A DNA stretch of 64,000 nucleotides from positions 9,483,654 through 9,547,653 of the forward strand of contig CM051020.1 of the NCBI GenBank assembly GCA_027704905.1, given 5' to 3'. Origin of the DNA: Muraenolepis orangiensis (taxonomy: Eukaryota; Chordata; Actinopteri; Gadiformes; Muraenolepididae). The translations under genes were made by a program, and so were the position numbers. Each line of letters starts with the position of its first letter. The first letter of the stretch is position 1. The notes under the pieces were generated by a model. It did not search any database. It was not told the DNA's origin and worked only from the letters and a program-made list of their open reading frames with translations. This document shows, one piece after another, positions 56,262 through 64,000 of the stretch.

Positions 56262-56660
56262 GTAACGCGGTGTGTTTGGCCAGTGTTATTGTTCTGCGCT
56301 CGTATACAACAGATCTCTACACGTCGGGGGGGGGGGGGGGGTAAGAAGGGGGGTAAGGAGCCCCCGTCACGCTCGCCTGAGTCGAGAGGTGCGCTGCACT
56401 TTCAGTTGGAAACATTTGCACTAAATGCATGTGTGTGAATAGCGTCACATTTGTCATGTGAAGTGGACCTGTCAGAGGGGGGGGGGGGGGCGACAATGGA
56501 CCCTGTCCCCCTCCCCTTACCCCGCCTACCCCCCCCCCCCCCCCCCCCAAACAACCCCAACCCCCTAGTGCTCCCCTATGTTGACATGCATGCACGGTTG
56601 TATATATAGTATATAGGTGTGTTGTTATATTGTGTGAATAAATGACCGAATGTGTTTTAA
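55966..56660 (+). terminator. tcf24: tcf24 3' UTR and poly(A) signal
   Basis: Contains an ATT triplet array (56160-56262), homopolymeric G (56325-56341, 56478-56490) and C (56530-56548) runs, and AATAAA at 56637-56642 within TGTGTGAATAAATGACC. Confidence 0.65.
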
Positions 56661-56747
56661 GCCTTAATTTGTCTCATGGTCATCATAGGGCGCAATGTTT
56701 TAAGTTACTAATATGTATACTGTAGGCCTATTAGGCCTATATACATA

Positions 56748-56784
<37 letters not shown>

Positions 56785-58920
56785 TAGGCCTAAATGTCAG
56801 GTTATTATCTTGCTGCATGGTCTGAAATACCATCGCCTTTATGGATGACGTCATGTTTTTTATGCGCATGCAGAGAGATATTGCGGCAGATGAAAACGAA
56901 TAACGGATGATAGGCGCATCGGCAATAGATTATTTCAAATAGTCGTCAACTTCATAGATCAATAGTCTTCATCAGACATCACGCGAGTGATGAGGATTAT
57001 TATCGGTGCTTTTTCAAGTGTGCTATTGTTGCGGCATTAATTGCACGATTGAACAATTTCTTCAGAAACATTTGTACAGCATCTAAAACACTGTTTCACA
57101 GATACTCCTCTTGACAGTGAACCGTGGTTAAGAGTGATGCTTCAGTTATAGCCCTATATATATATTCCCCCTTTCAATTGTTCCGTTGCGATGTGGGTTT
57201 TGAGTTAATTAAGTCATTCACTTAAAACCCTGCAGGCTGCAGGGTTTTAAGTGATTGATAATTGATAATTAAGTGATTGATAATACAATAAAAACAAACA
57301 AAAAAGGAGCAGCAAAGTTTTATTTTTTTTTACAAAAATCTTTAAAAGCATTTAAAGTGCCAGTAGTGCAGCAGTATCATGAATACATGCAGTAACTGTG
57401 ATGAGTCCAGCACACTGTGTGCAATTTTATAGTTGATATCACAGGTTGTGATAAATGGCAATGTATCAATCTGATTCGCAGCTCCCTTTTCAGTTGGACC
57501 ATAATGTACGACGATTGGAAAATTCATGGACCATTCCGAGCTAAGTAATTTTATATCATCATTGCACATTTTCCGAATCGAGTAAAACTAAATCTTTCTG
57601 AGTGTTCAGATTAATATAATAGGATCGATAATAATTATTAGAGTCGTCTTCATCATTATGTGGTAGGTAACGAGTTGAAGCAATAATAATACAGGTTAAT
57701 CATTTTGTCTATTACAATTATCACACCGATGGTGTTGTCTCCAGCTCGTAATAGCCTGTGGGTCTATAAGATCAGGTGATCTTAGGTCATCTCTTGTATC
57801 CCATGTTCATCACCTGTTTCCACATTTCTACTTGCTGTGATTTCATCATTCACACCCCTGAACTATGTCCACTCATGCCACGCCCAACAGTACGCACTAG
57901 GCTCTGAGTGGGTACCCAATGACAAACCACATCCAAAAAGACCCATGCACATGCCAGCCTACACACGGCCCAGCCCCAGAGCTCACACACACACTCAGTC
58001 GGAGACTCTTTTTCCGAAGCAGCCTTAATTGCTTCTGACGGATTCCCTATGATGTGGACCTTTAGGTCGAATATATAGGGACACCCGGTTTGCCTCAGGG
58101 CCCATGGATGGAGCCCTGGTTCCGCTCTGGAGCTCATGGTTAGCTCATAGTGGGGGAACTTTACTGTTCAATAACCACTGACCAACTTTACTGTCGGTCA
58201 GTGGTTAGGACAGCCGTCCTCGGGACTACAACAACCACAGCCATTTGGCTGTGTCTGCGCCAACCTTCCTTGTTGAGTGATTTGATCAAAACACGATCAC
58301 CTGGTATACAAAAAAAGGTGTGTGGGTTTTTCTGTAGGCATAGAGGAAGAGAAACATCATGGAGTCGAAAATGGCCTTCCCATCATACCTTAAATGGACA
58401 TCATTTGGTTGTTGCATTTGGAGTCCTTCTGATTTCCGTTCCGTAGGATGGCATCCGTCCATTATCGTCGTGTTTTACTCTTGTAAACTCGCTTTGGTCA
58501 TTTTGTCTTTCGATTTTAACATAGTAGTTGTGTTACTTTTGAAGTAAAAGGTGTTCTTATTTTTAACGTCCTTTTGGTGGCATGTGTGTGAATTCAATTA
58601 GTAACGATGGAAATGGTGCTGATGGTGGCGGTAGAGCCTCATGCGCTGCTCCTGGTTTCTGAGTTTCTTAATTTTAGCACAAGTTAAGCATGATCTGAGA
58701 ATTTTACTTACAAAACTGTACAATATGTGTACACATCATTGTATAAAATACAAAAATGTTTGTTTAGGTCACTAACTACCCCTTTTTTGTCCGACATGAG
58801 ACACACCGTGGACAAGAAATGGTAATGAACTTGCAGGTAGTGCAATTTTCCAGAATCATGTACCTGTATCTGGTAACTCACACACACACAGAGTATCCAC
58901 ACATAAACCACGTCCAATGG
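56661..58920. other. Intergenic region, first part
   Basis: (GT)n at 56753-56782; a complex repeat-poor block 56815-57150; an 18-bp-arm palindrome at 57218-57254; unique sequence 57300-58900 without recognised genes. Short open frames here carry no known domain. Confidence 0.5.
57218..57254. repeat. Perfect inverted repeat, 18-bp arms with 1-base centre
   Basis: TCACTTAAAACCCTGCAG (57218-57235), one G, then its exact reverse complement (57237-57254). Flanking TTGATAATT repeats follow on the right. Confidence 0.93.
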
Positions 58921-58965
58921 ACCATGAGCCGTCCAGATACACTGTCTGTTGACTGCGTCAAATAG

Positions 58966-59058
58966 TACTGTACTGTACTTTTGCTGTGCAATGACAAATA
59001 ATTTGAATCTAATTCAAATGATTTGTCATTGCACAGCAAAAGTACAGTACAGCATCTA
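58966..59058. repeat. Inverted pair of SINE-tail sequences
   Basis: CTGTACTGTACTTTTGCTGT and GCAATGACAAATAATTTGAA on the left are mirrored by TTCAAATGATTTGTCATTGC and ACAGCAAAAGTACAGTACAG on the right, arms of about 39 bases with a short centre. Single copies of the same tail are at 22322-22370, 59665-59700 and the end of the 16290 SINE. Confidence 0.85.
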
Positions 59059-60379
59059 ACCAGAGTGCAAATGTTGCAGTAAAGCATGGTAATATATCAT
59101 TTACAGTTTAAAGTGGCTAAAAGACTAGTCTACTATGAACAGTTATAAGATTACTAAGAGTATGTGTGGGATATGAGCATAATAATAGCTATATATATAC
59201 ACAAGTATAAGTATTTAATGATCAGGGGTAAGCAATTCTGAAAAGCAGGATAACTATATATAAATGTATGTACAGCAGGTAGTGAGCAGGGATATGCAGA
59301 TGTATCAACAGTTGAAGTGAACAGTGAAAATGTACACATTTACAGGTATGTTACAATAGATATGTAGACTATAGGTAGAGGTAGGTAGTCGTGATACAGT
59401 GCAAGGCAGTCAAAGACATTGATGATGATGTATTATTATTATAGGATATATTGAGCAGAGGCGTGGGGTAGGGGGGGGCGGCAGGGGTATAGGGTAGATT
59501 CTAGGTCTGTCCTTGCAGAGGAAGTGCTGCTAATTTCATCCAGACAATCATGTTCTAATATGTCTGTCCCGGATTACAATGAAACAAAGCTGGAAGCACA
59601 GTGTTTCAATGGTAAGGCCTATACTATTAGATTAGATTAGATTAGATTAGATTAAAATGTATTGTCATTTCACAGCACAAGTACAGCACAGCGAAAATAA
59701 GTTAATCATCTAACCAGAGTTGTTGCAGTGCAATGTTAGAGATAAGTGCATGGTACAATGAACAGTGGTTAAATAAGACCAGGGTGGGGAGATTGTTTTA
59801 TACCTAGTATACTAGGTTATAAAAACAGTCTACTAGGTATACAAAACAGTGTGTGTATACAGTATATTTATGTACAGATATAGAGTGTAGTATACTATGG
59901 TAGCCATACTGGCCAAATAGAACTTAGCAGTAGGTATGAGATATGTGCAGCTATAGGTATATATCTCTATATATATGTATCTCTATATATATATCTATGT
60001 ATATCTATATATCTATATATATAGATATATATACAGGTAAGTTGACATGTAATGATAGATGCTGGTTTGAACCTGGTGAGATGCATGTACTGTGAGTGGA
60101 TGTGACTAAACCAATTTTTTGTGAATCTGATACCATCATAGCACAAGCAGACGAGTTTGGACAAGCAGTCCAGTCCAAGTGTGTTCAACAAAGGTAGACA
60201 AGAGACAAAACAAACAACTCATCACCAGAAGTCAAATGTGCATTTTATTCCTAACAACATGCAGTCATGCCTTGAATTACGCTGTCAGCAAGCCAGACCC
60301 GCGCTCTTGGGCTAACACCCCTGCCGTTCGCGGTACCATCCTCTTGGACTGACGCATATAGAGGACACGGTAGATTATA
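59059..60379. other. Intergenic region, second part
   Basis: AT-rich with TATA and TATC runs at 59960-60032, an (ATTAG)n pentamer tract at 59628-59653 followed by the SINE-tail phrase, and G-rich 59468-59480. No gene recognised. Confidence 0.5.
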
Positions 60380-60610
60380 GGGCGGCAAGATAGCTCAGTC
60401 AGCAGGGACTTGGCTCGGGAACAGGAAGGTCGCCGGTTCAAGTCCCTGAAACACATGAGCACTGCTGAGGTGCCCTTGAGCAAGGCACCAGACCCATACA
60501 CTGCTCCCTGGGCAGCTGTATATACAATAGCTGCCCACTGCTTCTAATACAAGGATGGGTTTAATGTCGAGAATTTCACTGTGTGTGACCAATAAAGAGG
60601 ATTCAATCAT
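60380..60610 (+). mobile_element. tRNA-derived SINE (plus)
   Basis: GGGCGGCAAGATAGCTCAGT (A box region) and GGTTCAAGTCCC (B box), then TGCCCTTGAGCAAGGCACCA, CTGCCCACTGCTTCTAATAC, GGATGGGTTTAATG and a tail ending in GTGACCAATAAAGAGGATTC. Same family as 7983-8290 and 16290-16500; this copy is in the opposite orientation. Confidence 0.82.
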
Positions 60611-60639
60611 TTAGATCAACAGTCCCAGTGCTGCCTGCA

Positions 60640-60710
60640 AGAGGGAATGGGGAGCAAGGATTCCAATGTACTTGTTACAAATGGCAAATAAATATCTTGT
60701 ATCTTGCCAC
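60640..60710 (+). repeat. Dispersed repeat tail, + copy
   Basis: GAGGGAATGGGGAGCAAGGA then TTCCAATGTACTTGTTACAA and ATGGCAAATAAATATCTTG; same family as 21755-21858. Confidence 0.7.
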
Positions 60711-61037
60711 GCATTACACAAAGCTGTCTTCAGTGATGCATTATGCATCATTGGTGCTGTCCGAACGCAACACCTTATGATGATGTGAACACGTCTACAA
60801 TTGTAAGTCATCCCCAGAAAGCTCTGCATAGCACCTCTGTCTGGTCTTAGGTGGTGGGATAACCCTGAATCAGGCGGACCCCATCAGCGGCCAATCTCCT
60901 CTATTCTTGTTTTCAGGAGGAAGACCAAGTGGGTTGGCTTTAAAACATTATAACGCAAATGTACCTACCATTGAAGTTATGTATGTACATACTGTATATG
61001 AAATATGTGCAAAAACCACATTTAGTTACACATGAGG

Positions 61038-61070
<33 letters not shown>

Positions 61071-61724
61071 GAGGAAATCAGATCTTATCAGGGACAGGTA
61101 GACTTGACATATGATAGTCAAATCATAGTAGTAGTAGTAGTCTGTGTAGACCAACGTTTAACGAAATATATAACTGTGTGTCCCCATCCAAGTGGTGTAA
61201 GGTAAGTAACGGTAAGAGGGACCGGTACTAGCCATAACATCCAACGCGCAGCTCTGCCGCGCAGCCAGGAAGTTGGGCCACTTCCGCCCGGACGTTCTCC
61301 CAGTCTTTTTCAGTTCGCTCTTGGCGTGGTGCAGGCGTTGGCATCGTGGTCAGCCGACTCCCACCATTATGCTGCTGTTTCACAAGTTAAAAAAACAGCA
61401 TCGAGACCTCGTCGCGTCCTGTAGTGATAGGTAGGTGACATAATGGTGAATGGATTGGCGTCATTTTGTGTATTTAGTGTTTCAGAAGATGACGTGTTCT
61501 TGTCGGCTAGTGAGTCTGCTCCAGCTTCGTCCACGTGGGACGCACACTTGAGCTGGAGCAAACGCCCTCTCCAAGTGTCTAATCGATCGTCGATTTGAAT
61601 GGATTGTTTATTTAAACTTAACGATCGATATGTCCCGTCGTGTCTTTTTTTTTTTATGATGCGTCGTTCAGTGCAGATGATTATGCAAAGAAACGTGGCC
61701 ACGTGGTGGCAGGCAGCCGTGTGC

Positions 61725-61755
<31 letters not shown>

Positions 61756-62426
61756 TGCGTCCTTGATACATGCCGTCTGCTCGCCTGTGAAACGTAATCA
61801 ATCATCCTTCCGAGACACGACTATATCTGTGGTCTTTTACGCTCGTTATGGCGCTGTCCATTCATGAATCCGGACAGGGCCCGTGGGGGGTAGGTTGGTG
61901 GTCGTCGTTAGTGGTCGAGATGTTCTCCTCTCCCTATTTTTGACTGGAGAGCTCATCCACGACCCTTCGTCGGAGTAAGGGTCATGGCATAGGTCGCGAC
62001 CTGCTGTTGAACCCAGTAGCTCTGGTGCTCCCCGAGCCGAGTTAGACGGAGCCCTGCGACCTCCTGGTGATCAGTCATCGGTATTGGCTGTCCTTTCACT
62101 GCAGCTTATTATTCAGCAGAGCTCAAACTAAATCGATAGCTCTACTGTCTCCCGAGTGTCATTATTATTAGTATAGTGTCTTGAGGTTGGTGAGTGACTC
62201 TCACTTTGCGACTACGAATATGATCATCCGTGGTGCAACTCCTTCTACTTTTCTTGACTAACAAAACGTAGAACACGTTGTTTTCCGGGGAGCTTTCTAT
62301 TAAAATGTACTTTAATTGTTTCTGCAGGACCTCGAAGACCTCAATGGAACCTCAGCAACAACAACGGAGGTAAGTTCTGAATTGGACCTATCGACCTTCA
62401 GCACAGTAGTAGTAGTAAAGTCGACT

Positions 62427-62502
62427 TGAAATGATGATTTCACATTAAGCCGTTTACCCATCAGACAACACGGTGGTGAGACTGTGACTATCTGATAGTT
62501 CA
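62427..62502 (+). ncRNA. snord87: SNORD87-like C/D box snoRNA, copy 1
   Basis: C box ATGATGA at 62431-62437, antisense element GCCGTTTACCCA, C'-like GGTGGTGA, D box CTGA at 62492-62495, and a TGAA/TTCA terminal stem. The antisense element is complementary to TGGGTAAACGGC in 28S rRNA, the conserved segment by the R2 site. Human SNORD87 uses the same element. Confidence 0.88.
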
Positions 62503-62506
62503 GACT

Positions 62507-62643
62507 TGGGCCTTATTCACTCAGCGGCCCTCTTGGTTCTCCATGGTGGCAGGGGGTGGTGGAACTGAATGCAGAACTACGCCCTCAGTCCCGCCACCCA
62601 CCTAGTGTTGAGAACCAAGGTGGCCACTAGGTGAATGAGACCA
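62507..62643. mobile_element. Small MITE in snhg6 intron
   Basis: Left end GGGCCTTATTCACTCAGCGG with TTGGTTCTCCAT and right end GAGAACCAAGGTGGCC with TAGGTGAATGAGACC form imperfect TIRs of about 36 bases around a 60-base interior. Confidence 0.7.
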
Positions 62644-62877
62644 ATTACTATGTGTTTTATATTAATATATATCAATATTGCATAAAACGGAAGGTAGAGA
62701 TTAGTGCACCTGCTGTCGGTTTCTTTTCGTCACACTAATCCCATGACTCTTGATTTCTAAACATTTCAGATGAGGTGTGGACCAGGCTTTAATCCCTAGT
62801 GACTCCATTATAATGCGGAGGTGAGTTGTGGGTTTCAGATGTTTAACTGTGGGTCTTATTAAGTCAATACCTGGTAT

Positions 62878-62955
62878 AAGTAAGTCATTTCCTTTTAGGT
62901 CTGTTTTTACCAGTCAGACAATAGGGTAGTGAAACTGATAAACCTCTAGTGGTCT
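62878..62955 (+). pseudogene. Decayed SNORD87-like copy
   Basis: GTCTGTTTTTACCAGTCAGA followed by CAATAGGGTAGTGAAACTGA aligns to the 3' two thirds of the intact copies. The antisense element has an expanded T run, and the C box has decayed to TAAGTCA-like sequence. Confidence 0.65.
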
Positions 62956-63013
62956 ACCGTGGTGCTTTTTTCAAAGGCCTCTGAGAAAGCGTAAATGTTC
63001 TCTACTTTAAATG

Positions 63014-63095
63014 CTGGATTAGTGATGATTTCACATACAGCCGTTTACCCATCAGACATCAGGGTGGTGATACTGTGACTATCTGATAAGACCAG
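63014..63095 (+). ncRNA. snord87: SNORD87-like C/D box snoRNA, copy 2
   Basis: C box GTGATGA (63022-63028), antisense GCCGTTTACCCA (63040-63051), D box CTGA (63083-63086), CTGG/CCAG terminal stem. The 3' end is about 82 bases from the next acceptor. Confidence 0.9.
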
Positions 63096-63295
63096 TTGAT
63101 AACATGAATCACATGTGAAGGCTAAAAGACAATTGCTTATTCATTCATTCATTCTATTTTCCTTTTTAAATTGACAGGGCCCATGCAGAGCAGAGATGTC
63201 TGGTCGCAGGGCGGACTCTCCTGCAGTGCTGGAGGTGAGAACCTGATTTTTTTTTTTTTTAATTGAGTGCAAAATGGTCCTTGACTTAAGTCTTC

Positions 63296-63383
63296 TGGCT
63301 GCTGGTTTAGTGATGATTTCACATACAGCCGTTTACCCATCAGACAACAGGGTGGTGATACTGTGACTATCTGACGGTTCAGC
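63296..63383 (+). ncRNA. snord87: SNORD87-like C/D box snoRNA, copy 3
   Basis: C box GTGATGA (63310-63316), the same antisense element (63328-63339), D box CTGA (63371-63374), GCTG/CAGC terminal stem. About 77 bases to the 3' splice site. Confidence 0.9.
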
Positions 63384-63630
63384 AGTAGTTTATAGATATA
63401 TTTTTAATATAACTATCACAGCTTTCCCTGTAAACATATTTCCGTTTTTCCAATTTTCAGTGCCTTCCTGAGATGTTGGATGACGGTGTAGAATCTTCCT
63501 CTGAGCTGAAGGTGAGTGCATTGAATAGACATTAACATGGTCAGAAATGAAGATACGGTTAAGTAACTTAATGCTAAAACTAGGGAGGAAGGATATGAAA
63601 TAGGATATTTTTGAACTATCTTCCATCTAT

Positions 63631-63713
63631 GCTGGATTAGTGATGATTTCACATTAAGCCGTTTACCCATCAGACAACAAGGTGGTGAGACTGTGACTAT
63701 CTGATGGTTCAGC
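63631..63713 (+). ncRNA. snord87: SNORD87-like C/D box snoRNA, copy 4
   Basis: C box GTGATGA (63640-63646), the same antisense element (63658-63669), D box CTGA (63701-63704), GCTG/CAGC stem. About 77 bases to the 3' splice site. Confidence 0.9.
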
Positions 63714-63988
63714 ATCATGACTTCACTTGGCATTTTGGTACCTTTTTTGTCATGAGGTCTGACTTTATTTAACTTGACTTTTTCCTACAGATTGTGTTCT
63801 GAGATCTCCGATCGGGGTGTGGAATCCCCTTCAGAGCTGGAGGTGAGTGCAGTGTTTGTAATGAAAGATGAAATAAGAAATTGTGGCGGGAAAAGTTGCC
63901 CTTTGAACAACCTTAAAAATCCTTAAAATCGCATGGGATTAAAAATATATTGCTTTAATGAACTTGGTTTCTGAGATGTTTTTTGAGT

Positions 63989-64000
63989 GCTGGATAAGTG
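63989..64000 (+). ncRNA. snord87: Start of a fifth SNORD87-like copy, cut by the window end
   Basis: GCTGGATAAGTG matches the lead-in GCTGGATTAGTG of copy 4, placing the C box across the window border. It follows exon 63791-63842 at the expected distance. Confidence 0.6.

Larger units (their letters stand above)
61255..64000 (+). ncRNA. snhg6: snhg6-like snoRNA host gene (non-coding, continues past the window)
   Basis: Short exons with good AG/GT borders: 62328-62369, 62770-62820, 63178-63234, 63461-63511, 63791-63842. A first exon probably starts in the pyrimidine-rich CpG segment near 61300 (CTTTTTC-type 5'TOP candidate) and ends at 61430 before GTAGGT. Exons share ends such as CTGAGCTGAAG, AGAGCTGGAG and ATGCGGAG, so they look duplicated. 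Each intron from 62370 on holds a SNORD87-like snoRNA. No conserved open frame spans them. In human, SNHG6 hosts SNORD87 next to TCF24, so synteny agrees. The snoRNAs are likely released by intron debranching and trimming. Confidence 0.8.

Noticed and set aside
60380..60450. Possible tRNA gene (A and B boxes present)
   Set aside because: No acceptor stem or anticodon arm could be paired, and the unit repeats with a shared body and tail elsewhere, so it is a SINE.
61431..62327. Further C/D snoRNA in the first snhg6 intron
   Set aside because: No RTGATGA followed by CTGA at 60-90 bases with a terminal stem was found; ATGATGCG near 61656 lacks a partner.

Overview
The window is nuclear DNA of a teleost fish. 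Every gene is split into small exons with GT-AG introns. Introns are crowded with very long (CA)n/(TG)n, (CT)n/(GA)n and triplet microsatellites, and there are tRNA-derived SINEs, hAT-like MITEs and a Rex3/RTE-like LINE tail. The extreme dinucleotide-repeat load resembles codfishes (Gadiformes), but that placement is an inference from repeat style, not from a diagnostic sequence.

The gene order matches human 8q13.1 as I know it: ARFGEF1 - CSPP1 - COPS5 - PPP1R42 - TCF24 - SNHG6. Region by region: 222-14188 (+) holds the last 15 coding exons of arfgef1, followed by a long 3' UTR. 17053-34480 (-) is a complete cspp1, tail to tail with arfgef1. 34481-35498 is a shared bidirectional promoter. 35499-40104 (+) is a complete 8-exon cops5 with an intact JAMM metalloprotease site. 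43312-51994 (+) is a 7-exon ppp1r42 (lrrc67). 54485-55965 (+) is a 2-exon bHLH gene, tcf24. From about 61300 to the window end (+) lies an snhg6-like snoRNA host gene whose short exons alternate with SNORD87-like C/D box snoRNAs.

Exon chains were built by hand and tested by reading phase. The cops5 chain gives exactly 334 codons plus stop, ppp1r42 gives 313, tcf24 226, and cspp1 1248. Each chain is a multiple of three, which supports the splice sites.

Functionally these are neighbours rather than an operon: Golgi ARF activation (arfgef1), centrosome and cilium (cspp1, ppp1r42), COP9 deneddylation (cops5), a bHLH transcription factor (tcf24) and rRNA methylation guides (snoRNAs). RFX-type X-box motifs upstream of both cspp1 and ppp1r42 suggest a shared ciliary programme.

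The most unusual points are: an expanded tandem array of snoRNA-plus-exon units (four intact copies, one decayed, a fifth cut by the window end); a 1.3-kb tandem duplication of two cspp1 exons embedded in a TG-rich minisatellite; a 33-bp coding minisatellite in cspp1 open in all six frames; a perfect 22-bp inverted repeat inside tcf24 coding sequence; several long perfect palindromes; and CT microsatellites that serve as polypyrimidine tracts.
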